Shown: positions 55,971 to 64,000 of the stretch, piece after piece
Layout: the number at the start of each line of letters is the position of its first letter
Numbering within the stretch: the first letter of the stretch is position 1
Source: Methyloceanibacter stevinii
GTDB lineage: Bacteria > Pseudomonadota > Alphaproteobacteria > Rhizobiales > Methyloligellaceae
DNA length: 64,000 bases
Direction of reading: 5' to 3'
NCBI RefSeq assembly: GCF_001723355.1
Contig: NZ_LPWE01000010.1
Coordinates: forward strand, 517,547 to 581,546
Notes under the pieces: generated by a model
Database searches by the model: none
Seen by the model: the letters and a program-made list of their open reading frames with translations, nothing else
Told to the model about the DNA's origin: nothing
Translations under genes and position numbers: made by a program

Positions 55971-58059
55971 ATGAACCGCTTGCTCATGGTTTGCGTGATG
56001 GCGATCGCCTCGATCGCCGGCGGCACGCTGGTTTCCGGCAAGGCGAACGCGGGCGGACCAGCCGCCCCCTACGCCGCAGCCGATTTCCAGATCGACGAGT
56101 TTTACGATGCCCTTGCTCCGTATGGCGATTGGGTCGCCGACGAGCGTTTCGGGTATGTTTGGTACCCGAACGCGGTCCAGCAGGGTTGGCGCCCCTACAC
56201 GGTCGGCAATTGGGTCTTTACCGACGAACACGGCTGGTATTGGGATTCGCCCGAACCGTTCGCCTGGGCCGTCTATCACTACGGGCGCTGGGGCTACGAT
56301 GCAGAGTACGGCTGGTACTGGGTTCCCGGCGATACGTGGTCTCCGGCCTGGGTGCAGTGGCGCTATAGCGACGACTATGTCGGCTGGGCCCCCGAGGCTC
56401 CGGTCAGGACCGTGGGCTATGGCGGCTACGGAGCACCTTATGGCGGCTACCGGGACTACGGCTACAACGACGGGCTGTCCTATTTCGGCCTCGGCCTGTC
56501 CTCCGGCGGTTTCGGTTTTTCCGTCGAGAGCTACGACGCTACGACGACTATGGCTATGGCTCCGCGTATGGAGCGCCGAGGCGCTACGCGCCGCGCGCCT
56601 ACGCACCCGTAGCCGATGCCTGGACGTTCGTCCGGCCCCGCTATCTCGTATCGCCGGCCGTGCGGAGCTATGCGGTTCCGCGCACGAGCATCTCGCTGGT
56701 GTTCAACTCGACGAAGACCGTGTACCGGCCGCATTACCGGAACGGCGCCATCTATAACGAGGGCTTCCCCCGCGCGCGTTGGTCCCGGGTCACGCGACGG
56801 CACCTCGAGCCGTATCGCGTCCACCGGGCCGCACACCGGCCTGGCCCCAACAGAGGCTGGGCCTATGGCCGGGGCAACCGGGATCTGCATGTCTATGCCC
56901 CTCGGGTGAAGAAGAACGCCGGGCCGCGCCGTCCGCCGAAAAAGGTCGCGCAGAGGTCCGCACGCCGGAAGGTTGCCGCGCATCAGGGCGCGGAAAGCCA
57001 TCGGCCCGCAGGAACGCGCCGCGCTATGTGGCCCCGTCCCAGCCGCGGCTGACGCCCTTCGAACGGGCGGCGGCGGTCAAGCCCTCCTACGTCCAGCGGA
57101 AGCAGCTCGAGGAGCAACGCCGCCGGCCGCCAGCCGCGCGCGCATCAGGGCAGCAAGCCCAAGCAGGGCGCTTCAAAGGCAGCTAACGCCAGGCCAAAGC
57201 CCAAGGCCAAGCCCAACAATGCGCGGCCGCAGGCGAATGGGCGCCCGCAGCAAGCCAATCGCGGTCCCGGGCGGGGTCCTCGAGACGGCAATGGAGCCGG
57301 TCGTGCGCGCAGTACCCAGAACGGGCCGGCCGACCGCCGCCATGCCAGCCGCAAGCCGGACGGCGCGGGCGGGTCGCAGGCCCGGCGCGGCCCGAGCGTC
57401 GGCCCGATGCCCGGACCCGTCCGAGCGGACCGCCGCAGGCCGCGGCGCGACGGCCAATAGGCCCGAGGGCACAGGCCGTCAGGGGGGTGGACCCCACAGC
57501 AAGCAGCGCCCCGGTCCGAAACCCCCAGGCCAAAAAAGCCCTCGGCAAACCAGGGTCACGCCCATAGGCCGCCGGGACCGAAGCCACAGGCACAACGCCC
57601 GCCGGCGAGGCGCGATGCCGCCAGTAAGCCGCAAGGACCGACGCCTCAGGCGCAGCGGCCTCCGGCCAAGAGGCCCCAGGCCCGGAAACCCTCGTCGAAG
57701 CAGGCCCACGCCAACAGGCCTCCGGCGCCGAGGCCGCAGGCGAAACGGCCTCCGGCAAGGAGGGACGCCGCCCACAGCAAGCCGCGGGGACCGATGCCGC
57801 AGGCGCGGAAGGCCCCTCCGAAGAAGGTCCAAGAGAAGGTCCAAGCCAAGCGCCGCAGGGCCCGAGACCCCAAGCGATGAGAGCGGCGCCCAAGAGGCCT
57901 CAGGCCAAGAAGCCTCAGGCCAAGAGGCCCCAGGGCCCGAGGCCGCAGGCGAAAAGACCCGCGGCAAGGAACACCCAAGCCCAACGGCCGCGCGGACAAA
58001 ATCCGCAAAACAAAAAGTCAAAAGGCAAGAAGTCGAAAAACGGGTCGGGCAGGTCCTAG
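55971..58059 (+). CDS. Secreted Trp/Tyr-rich protein with basic Pro-Gln-Ala-Lys tail, several frameshifts
   Basis: The ATG at 55971 has a strong GGAGGT five bases before it and a signal peptide ending in GKANA. The first domain (about 25-180) has FYDALAPYGDWV, RFGYVWYPNAV, GWYWDSPEPFAW, YHYGRWGYDAEYGWYWVPG and DDYVGWAPEAP, as in the Trp-rich secreted family annotated DUF6600. One base is missing near 56535, after which RYDDYGYGSAYG and a beta-rich segment (YAVPRTSISLVFNSTKTVY) follow. Further breaks occur near 56970 and through 57150-57880. The frames in between all read basic repeats such as KRPQAKKPQAKRPQ, ending SKGKKSKNGSGRS at 58059. It is probably a periplasmic or surface protein; its role is unknown. 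Confidence 0.6.
57530..58059 (+). repeat. GC-rich low-complexity repeats encoding KRPQA/RPPA units
   Basis: Short units of the type AAGCCGCAGGC and AGGCCTCCGGC repeat irregularly. In the right frames they give RPPAKRPQA, RPQAKRPPA and KKPQAKRPQ. At least two frame changes fall in this stretch. Confidence 0.7.
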
Positions 58060-58100
58060 CCGCGCCACGGGACGCGCGCCTGTCCGCGACGGCTAGCGGG

Positions 58101-58514
58101 TCAGTCGCCTGAGAGCTGACCCGGCTGCAACGGCTTCTCCCGGCGGCATGTCGCCATAAGGTTCATGCCCCCGCACACGGCCTTAGCTTTCCAATAATCG
58201 AAATCCGCGTCGTCGACAGGGTCGTCGCAAACCTCGGAGACGGGGTTCTCCGCCGCGCGTTTCAACGAGCAATAGCGCCAGCTCTTCCTGTCCTTGTCAT
58301 CGACGATGTAGAGGCGGCAGTAGCCGTCCTTCGGCACCTGCACGTCGAGCTTGTGCCGCCAGACCTTGCCTGCGTCGGTCTCCACTTCCTCGATGAAGCA
58401 GCCGTTGACGCCGTCGCGGCGCTCGGCCTGGGCCGGCATCGCGCCGAGCACGACGCAGGCGGCCGCTGCGGCCAAAAGGCGGACGTTGGAACGCATCCGG
58501 CGAACGGTCGCCAT
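58101..58514 (-). CDS. Small secreted cysteine-containing protein
   Basis: This 137-residue protein is not a family I can name. A signal peptide (LLAAAAACVVLGAMPAQA) precedes a mature part with six cysteines (NGCF, GYCRLY, WRYCSL, EVCDD, AVCGG, ATCRR), which suggests three disulfides in the periplasm. VWRHKLDVQVPKDGYC and VDDADFDYWKAKAVCGG are the most ordered parts. It is divergent from the RND adaptor gene, sharing a 230-base promoter region. Confidence 0.65.
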   Translation of the reverse strand: MATVRRMRSNVRLLAAAAACVVLGAMPAQAERRDGVNGCFIEEVETDAGKVWRHKLDVQVPKDGYCRLYIVDDKDRKSWRYCSLKRAAENPVSEVCDDPVDDADFDYWKAKAVCGGMNLMATCRREKPLQPGQLSGD

Positions 58515-58744
58515 GTGGTTGTTCTCCCTAGAGCGAGCCTAGTTTGGAACGGCTCTGGTTTGATGGGTGTCACGATGCGGATCGGTGACCCGAATGTCGG
58601 CCTTATGACTGTTCTGTGCAAGTTTCCACAAAATCATGGGGTCGCGGTGGCACGTGGATTGCGGTAGGTCATGTTTTGTCTCCCGTTCCTAGTGAGGTAG
58701 CATCGCGCCACACGGATTGGGTCAAGCTGCGCAAGAGGGGTCGA

Positions 58745-60231
58745 ATGGGTCAGTGGGGTCGTGTTGCGGGGATGAGCAAGGCGCTACTGCTACTTGCGCT
58801 GCCTCTTTTCTTGAGTGCCTGCTCCGACGGCAAAGAGACCGGAAAGGCGAACGAACCTCTTCCGGGCATCGTGGCGGAAGTGGTCACGGAGAAAGAGGTC
58901 AGCGACGAGACTACGTTCGTCGGCCAGACGCGGTCCTCCCAAAGCGTGGACATCCAAGCGCGCGTCAAGGGCACGCTCCTGGAGCGGCCCTTCGAGGAAG
59001 GGCGCCAGGTCAAGGAAGGCGCCGTTCTCTACAAGATCGATCCGTCGCAGTTCGAAGCGGATCTCCTTTCGGCTCAAGCGACCCTGGCCAAGGCGCAAGC
59101 CAGCTCCGACGAGAAGAACCTCACCCTCGCGCGCTACCAAGCCTTGGTCGACAAGAACAGCCCTGGCGTCAGCGAGGCGCAATACGACATTGCCTTGTCC
59201 CAGGCCAAGCAGGCGGACGCAGAAGTTAGTGCCGGCAAGGCGACGTCGCCAACGCCAAGCTCAATCTCGGCTATGCGACCATCACCTCGCCCCTCAACGG
59301 CCGGGCCGGCATCTCGGCGGTCGATGTGGGCAACATCATCGGGCCCGAAAGCGGCGTGCTCGTCACGGTGGTTGCGCTGGACCCGATCGAGGTGGACTTC
59401 TCGATCGGGGAACGCATCTACCTGAACTATGTGGAGGCGAGGGAAGCCGGTACGGCGAAAGACTTCACGCCGCGGATTCGGCTGGCGGACGGCAAGCTCT
59501 ATCCGCACAAGGGCAAGGTCTATGTCGTCAACAACGAGGTCGACCCGACGACAGGCACCATCGCCATCCGTTTGAAGTTCCCGAACCCGGACCGCCTTCT
59601 GTTGCCGGGGCAGTATGTCACCGTCCTTCTGACGGACGCGAAACCCGACAAGCAGGTCGTTGTTCCGCAGGCCGCCGTTCAGCAGAATCAGTCCGGCCCA
59701 TTCGTCCTTGTCGTCGACAGCAGTGATCAAGTGCAGTCGCGCGCCATCAAGACCGGTCAGCGGGTGGGCACGGGGATTGTCGTGACGGAGGGTTTGGTTC
59801 CGGGTCAGACGATCGTCGTCGAGGGCATCCAGAAAGTCAGACCGGGTGCGAAGGTCAAAGTGACCTATCAGAACCCGTCCGGAACGGCTGAGAATGTCGA
59901 CAGCAAGCCGACCGCCGATGGCACTGGCGATGGCGGTCAGCCGTCGGATGATCAAGGCACCTCCGGGGATACGGATTCCGGTGCGACCGGCGCCGATAAG
60001 TCCAGCGGCGCCGAAGCCAAGGACTCAAAGCCTGAGGACGCAAAGCCCGAGGACTCGAAGCCCAAGGACGCCAAACCGGACGCCTCATCGAAGCCTTCCG
60101 AGGAGCCACAAGCCAAGCAAGACGACAAAGCGAAAGGCGCGGACGGCAAAGACACGGATCCCGCGCCCGCTTCCTCGTCCGATTCCGGCAAGGATGAAAA
60201 GACGGACACGAATACGGAGGCGAAGCAGTAG
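58745..60231 (+). CDS. RND efflux periplasmic adaptor lipoprotein, one frameshift
   Basis: The start is ATG 58745 or 58772; both keep the lipobox LPLFLSAC. GIVAEVVTEKEVSDETTFVG, VDIQARVKGTLLERPFEEG and VLYKIDPSQFEADLL form the lipoyl half-motifs and hairpin base. One G is missing near 59240. Beyond it come DVANAKLNLGYATITSPLNG and RAGISAVDVGNIIG, VTVVALDPIEVDFSIGE, then VPQAAVQQNQSGPFVLVV. The last 100 residues are an unusual Lys-Asp-Glu-Ser-rich tail (KPEDAKPEDSKPKDAKPD). The pump gene follows three bases after the stop. The adaptor joins the inner-membrane pump to an outer-membrane channel. Confidence 0.88.
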
Positions 60232-60234
60232 ACC

Positions 60235-63200
60235 GTGCTCAGCGCCTTCTTCATAGACCGTCCCAAATTCGCGTTCGTCATCGCCATTGTGACCACGCTT
60301 GTCGGCGTGCTGGCTCTGATGGTGCTGCCGGTCGCACAGTTTCCCGAGATTTCGCCGCCCCAGGTGCAGGTGACCGCAAGCTATCCGGGCGCCAATGCGA
60401 GCGTGGTCGCCGAATCCGTGGCCGCCGTCATTGAGGAGCAGGTCAACGGCGTCGAGGGGATGAGCTATATGTCGTCCCAGAGTACGAACGACGGCAGCTA
60501 CACGCTCACGGTGACGTTCGGCATCGACACGGACGGCGACATCAACCAGGTCAACGTTCAGAACCGCGTTGCCCAGGCTTTGCCGCAGCTCCCCGAGGAG
60601 GTTCAGCGCCAGGGCGTCACGACGCAGAAGACGTCCACCACGATGCTCATGGTGGTGTCGATCTATTCTCCGAAGGGCACCTACGACAGCATCTTTCTGT
60701 CGAACTATGCGAGCATCAATGTGCTCGACACCTTGGCGCGGACACCCGGGGTCGCGCAGGTCAGCAACCTCGGTGCGCGCGACTACAGCATGCGTGTTTG
60801 GCTGCAGCCCGACCGGATGACGAGCCTTGGATTGACGGCGACCGACGTCATCTCGGCAATTCGCGCACAGAACATTCAGGCGGCGCCCGGAGCGCTCGGC
60901 GCCGCGCCGACTTCGCCGACGCAGCAGTTCCAGTACACGCTCACCGCTCAGGGGCGTCTCGATACGGTTTCGGAGTTCGAGGACATCATCCTCGTGGCCA
61001 AGCCGGACGGCACCGTGGTCACGCTCAAGGATGTCGCCCGGGTGGAGCTCGGGGCGCAGAACTACGGTTGGTTCGGCGAACTGAACGGAAAGCCGGCCGC
61101 GCTCCTCGCCGTGTATCAGCTCTCCGACGCCAATGCGCTCAACGTGGCCGATCAGATTCGGGCGGAGATGGAAGTCTTGGCGCAGCGCTTTCCCGACGAT
61201 GTCGCCTACCAGGTTACCTACGACACCACGCTCTTCGTGACGGCGTCGATCAAGGAGGTCGTCGTCACGCTGTTCCAGGCCTTGGCCCTGGTGATCTGCG
61301 TGGTCTTTATCTTCCTCCAGGATTGGCGCTCGACGCTCATTCCGGCCATCGCCATCCCCGTCTCGCTGATCGGAACGTTGGCGTTCCTGCTGGCAATGGG
61401 GTTCACCATCAACACGATCAGCCTGTTCGGCCTCGTGCTCGCCATCGGCCTCGTGGTGGACGACGCCATCGTCGTGGTCGAAAACGTGCAGCGGCATATC
61501 GCCGACGGACTCGAGCCGCGAGAGGCGACGAAGGTCGCCATGCGGGAAGTCACGGCTCCGGTCATCGCGACCACACTCGTCCTGCTCGCCGTGTTCGTTC
61601 CGTCCGCCTTCACGCCGGGCATTACGGGCCGGCTGTTCGTCCAGTTCGCCGCGACGATCTCGATCTCGGTGCTGTTGTCGTCGATCAATGCCCTCACGCT
61701 CAGCCCTGCGCTCTGTGCCGCCGTTCTGAGGGAGCCAAGAAAGCGACCTGGGGACCGCTGGCCTGGTTTCGAGAAGGGACTGGAAAAATCGCGCAATGGC
61801 TACAACTCAATCGTCCGCCATCTGATCCGCAGAACGATCCTCGGTCTGGTGATCATCGCCGGCATGATCGGTGCGACTGCTTTCCTCGGCATGACCACCC
61901 CAACCGGGTTCATTCCGCAAGAAGATCAGGGCACGGTCTATGTGAATGTGAGTCTGCCCGACGGGGCCGCCCTGCCGCGGACGGCCCAAGTCATGAAGCA
62001 GGTCGAAAAGATCCTCGAGGACAACCCCGGCGTCGAGAACATCATCTCCGTCGGCGGCTATTCCATTCTGCAAAGCACCGTGATGCCGAATGCCGCGTTC
62101 CTGATCGCGGTTCTAAAACCGTGGGACGAGCGGACGACAAAGGAACTCAGCCTGCGCGGAATCATGGAATCGATCGGCCCGCAATTCGCCGCCATACCGC
62201 AAGCCACGATCATTCCTTTCGTGCCTCCCGCCATTCCCGGGCTTGGCAACACAGGCGGCTTCGAGTTTGTGCTTCAGGACACCCAGAACCGGCCGGTGGG
62301 GGATCTCGCTTCGGCGCTCAACGGGTTCATCTACACCGCCAATGGAGATCCCGTACTCACCGGCGTCTTCAGCACATTCACGGCGAACTCGCCCCAGTAC
62401 TTTGTCGATCTCAATCGCAAACTGGCCGAAACGAAGGGCGTCAGCGCGGAAGACCTCTTCACCGTGCTCAATGCCAATATCGGTACGTACTACGTCAACG
62501 ACTTCAACAAGTTTGGCCGGGTCTACCAAGTCTACCTCCAGGCGGAGCAGGACAAGCGGGAGAAACCGACCGACGTCGGAGACCTCTACGTTAAGTCGAC
62601 CAACAACGCGATGGTCCCCGTCCGCTCGCTGGTGACCCTGGAGCCCTCGCTCGGCCCCGACACAATCCAGCGCTACAACATGTTCAACTCCGCCACCATC
62701 AACGGCAACGCGGCGGCCGGCTACAGTTCGGGCCAGGCGCTCGACGCCATGGATACGCTGGCCGCAGAGAATCTGCCGGAAGGCTACACCTATGAGTGGA
62801 CGGGCATGTCCTACGAAGAGGTCAAGGCGGGAGCGGCCGGCAATGCCGTGTTCCTGCTCTCGATCATCTTCGCCTACCTCTTCCTGGTCGCGCAGTACGA
62901 GAGCTGGACCATTCCCATGGCGGTCATGCTCACGGTCGTATTCGCCGTCTTGGGTGCGCTCCTGGCTCTGCGCCTCACCGGCATCGCGCTCAACACTTAC
63001 GGTCAGGTCGGTCTGATCCTGCTTGTCGGTCTCGCGGCCAAGAACGCGATTCTGATCGTCGAGTTCGCCAAGGAGAAACGCGAGGCGGGCGAACCGATCG
63101 TACAGGCCGCCGAGGAAGCCGCGTCCTTGCGGTTCCGCGCCGTTCTGATGACGGCCCTGTCCTTTATCCTGGGTGTGCTGCCGCTTGTTCTGGCGACCGG

Positions 63201-63423
63201 CGCCGGCGCAGCCTCGCGTGTCTCGGTCGGCGTGACGGTTTTCGGCGGCATGCTGTTCGCGACGATCATCGGCGTCAGCTTCATTCCGTTCCTCTATGTC
63301 GAGTTCCAGCGCTTGCGGGAGTCTGTCAAGAAGAAGAGCGGCGACACCCCGACAACCTCTGAAGGCTCCGATACGCCGGGCGGACCCGGAACCACGCAAG
63401 ACCCGGCGCCGCAGCAGACCTAA
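60235..63423 (+). CDS. RND multidrug efflux pump (HAE1/AcrB type)
   Basis: This 1062-residue inner-membrane pump is intact from GTG 60235. It opens with [15 protein letters not shown], has the 12-helix plan with two large periplasmic loops, and keeps the proton-relay pair Asp409-Asp410 in [29 protein letters not shown] (second loop) and [16 protein letters not shown] (late helix) are typical of AcrB/MexB. Asp and Lys counterparts in the late helix are present. The pump would export hydrophobic or amphipathic compounds with the preceding adaptor; no outer-membrane channel gene lies in the window. It is one of the few long genes here without a frame break. Confidence 0.95.
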   Translation: MLSAFFIDRPKFAFVIAIVTTLVGVLALMVLPVAQFPEISPPQVQVTASYPGANASVVAESVAAVIEEQVNGVEGMSYMSSQSTNDGSYTLTVTFGIDTDGDINQVNVQNRVAQALPQLPEEVQRQGVTTQKTSTTMLMVVSIYSPKGTYDSIFLSNYASINVLDTLARTPGVAQVSNLGARDYSMRVWLQPDRMTSLGLTATDVISAIRAQNIQAAPGALGAAPTSPTQQFQYTLTAQGRLDTVSEFEDIILVAKPDGTVVTLKDVARVELGAQNYGWFGELNGKPAALLAVYQLSDANALNVADQIRAEMEVLAQRFPDDVAYQVTYDTTLFVTASIKEVVVTLFQALALVICVVFIFLQDWRSTLIPAIAIPVSLIGTLAFLLAMGFTINTISLFGLVLAIGLVVDDAIVVVENVQRHIADGLEPREATKVAMREVTAPVIATTLVLLAVFVPSAFTPGITGRLFVQFAATISISVLLSSINALTLSPALCAAVLREPRKRPGDRWPGFEKGLEKSRNGYNSIVRHLIRRTILGLVIIAGMIGATAFLGMTTPTGFIPQEDQGTVYVNVSLPDGAALPRTAQVMKQVEKILEDNPGVENIISVGGYSILQSTVMPNAAFLIAVLKPWDERTTKELSLRGIMESIGPQFAAIPQATIIPFVPPAIPGLGNTGGFEFVLQDTQNRPVGDLASALNGFIYTANGDPVLTGVFSTFTANSPQYFVDLNRKLAETKGVSAEDLFTVLNANIGTYYVNDFNKFGRVYQVYLQAEQDKREKPTDVGDLYVKSTNNAMVPVRSLVTLEPSLGPDTIQRYNMFNSATINGNAAAGYSSGQALDAMDTLAAENLPEGYTYEWTGMSYEEVKAGAAGNAVFLLSIIFAYLFLVAQYESWTIPMAVMLTVVFAVLGALLALRLTGIALNTYGQVGLILLVGLAAKNAILIVEFAKEKREAGEPIVQAAEEAASLRFRAVLMTALSFILGVLPLVLATGAGAASRVSVGVTVFGGMLFATIIGVSFIPFLYVEFQRLRESVKKKSGDTPTTSEGSDTPGGPGTTQDPAPQQT

Positions 63424-63426
63424 GTC

Positions 63427-63972
63427 ATGCACTTCGAGATCATCATCGGCGGCGCCATGATCGTCATTACGACGGTCATCCAAGGCGTGTTCACCATGGT
63501 GGGCGTGGAGTACATGCGCGACTATGCCGACCGGCACAACGAGCCCGCGCTCATCTGGTCGACGCTCCGGCTGGCGGTCTTCGTTCTGTGGCTGTTTCTC
63601 GCCACGATCATCGAGGTGTGGGTCTGGGCGGTGCTCTATATCTCCCTCGACGCCTTCGACTCCTTCGAGACCGCGCTCTACTTTTCGACCGTGACGTTCA
63701 CCACGCTCGGCTTCGGAGACATTGTACTTGAGGACGAATGGCGGCTGCTATCGTCGTTCGAAGCCGCCAACGGCCTGCTGATGTTCGGCTGGTCGACGGC
63801 GCTGGTGTTCGTCGGCGTACAGTGGACGTCGAGAACCGGGCTCAGCATCGCCGCAAGCGGACGCCCCGCAGTTGATCCTCCTGCCGAACTAGCCGCAGGT
63901 CCCAAGCTCGCGGTACGCAACGTCAATTCAGCGGACGACGACGTCAGAACACGCGTTGGAGGACGTAAATAG
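63427..63972 (+). CDS. Small two-pore-domain-type ion channel
   Basis: This 181-residue membrane protein has about four hydrophobic segments. YFSTVTFTTLGFGDIV holds the pore helix and the selectivity filter TLGFGD (93-98), the Ion_trans_2 signature. The C-terminal ~40 residues are soluble and contain no regulatory domain. It starts four bases after the RND pump stop and so is likely in the same operon. Its last 29 bases overlap the convergent export-protein gene. K+ selectivity is likely but not certain, because GFG replaces GYG. Confidence 0.8.
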   Translation: MHFEIIIGGAMIVITTVIQGVFTMVGVEYMRDYADRHNEPALIWSTLRLAVFVLWLFLATIIEVWVWAVLYISLDAFDSFETALYFSTVTFTTLGFGDIVLEDEWRLLSSFEAANGLLMFGWSTALVFVGVQWTSRTGLSIAASGRPAVDPPAELAAGPKLAVRNVNSADDDVRTRVGGRK

Positions 63973-64000
63973 TGTCGCCCGGCTGGACGGGATAATCGGT
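63944..64000 (-). CDS. C-terminal end of a Wza-type polysaccharide export protein (partial)
   Basis: The leftward frame entering from the window edge ends TDYPVQPGDTIYVLQRVF followed by TGA at 63944. The 'QPGD.IYV..R.F' ending is characteristic of the polysaccharide export family (Wza/BexD/ExoF, SLBB domains). Only 18 codons are in the window. Another glycan export locus therefore probably begins beyond the right edge. Confidence 0.7.
   Translation of the reverse strand, partial: TDYPVQPGDTIYVLQRVF

Noticed and set aside
56973..58112. 379-codon forward frame in the repetitive tail region
   Set aside because: The reading is Arg/Gly/Pro noise for most of its length; the neighbouring frames give orderly KRPQA repeats that connect to the secreted protein.
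60085..61497. 470-codon open frame opposite the RND pump gene
   Set aside because: It is the antisense of an intact, well-conserved pump gene; its His/Arg/Asp-rich composition is the usual mirror of GC-rich coding DNA.
60798..62594. 598-codon forward frame inside the RND pump gene
   Set aside because: It overlaps the true frame completely and encodes Arg/His-rich nonsense.
62113..63537. 474-codon open frame opposite the 3' half of the RND pump gene
   Set aside because: Same reason: antisense shadow with no motif or ribosome site.
1..64000. tRNA or rRNA genes
   Set aside because: I saw no cloverleaf with a T-loop GTTC-type motif and CCA end, and no rRNA-like conserved stretch. A covariance-model scan could still find one.

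Overview
This window looks like the surface-glycan region of a GC-rich alphaproteobacterium. The likely order is Hyphomicrobiales, inferred from codon use, a Wzm/Wzt-type exporter, rhizobial-style sugar-nucleotide genes (Ugd, UDP-glucuronate 4-epimerase) and a Gp157/Rad52-type module. I cannot name a genus. No rRNA, tRNA or CRISPR array was seen.

Layout. (1) Positions 1-45.4 kb are one large polysaccharide locus in alternating strand blocks. It holds glycosyltransferases of the GT2, GT4, GT47-like and GT-C types, an OafA-type O-acyltransferase, the Wzm/Wzt ABC exporter, UDP-sulfoquinovose synthase (SqdB), three PAPS-type sulfotransferase-like proteins, UDP-glucose dehydrogenase, the complete dTDP-L-rhamnose set rfbCBDA, UDP-glucuronate 4-epimerase, a DegT aminotransferase/methyltransferase/sulfotransferase/WbqC cassette, several SAM methyltransferases, and a beta-propeller protein with a coiled-coil tail. 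Two degraded IS3-like remnants (31.8 and 45.5 kb) and a decayed epimerase fragment (20.6 kb) show past rearrangement. (2) 46.7-51.2 kb holds a geranylgeranyl-reductase-like flavoprotein and a phage-like recombination module (Gp157, Rad52, HNH-type protein) divergent from a small HTH regulator across a palindromic operator. A CDP-archaeol-synthase-like membrane protein follows. (3) 51.2-58.5 kb holds a metallophosphoesterase, an L-2-hydroxyglutarate-oxidase-like FAD enzyme, a secreted beta-helix protein, a second DegT aminotransferase, a secreted Trp/Tyr-rich protein with a basic repetitive tail, and a small secreted Cys-rich protein. (4) 58.7-64 kb holds an RND efflux adaptor and pump pair, a small ion channel, and the last 18 codons of what looks like a Wza-type polysaccharide export protein.

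How it fits together. UDP-glucuronate, UDP-galacturonate, dTDP-rhamnose, UDP-sulfoquinovose and an aminosugar are all predicted precursors. Many glycosyltransferases would assemble them, acyl-, methyl- and sulfotransferases would decorate the chain, and Wzm/Wzt could export it. The predicted product is an acidic glycan that may carry both sulfonate and sulfate groups. This is inference from gene content.

Caution about the sequence. About 20 genes are broken by frameshifts. Every one I resolved in an otherwise intact gene is repaired by adding a single base, never by removing one. I read these as consensus deletions and annotate such genes as one CDS with the break position stated. If the breaks are real, much of the locus is inactive.
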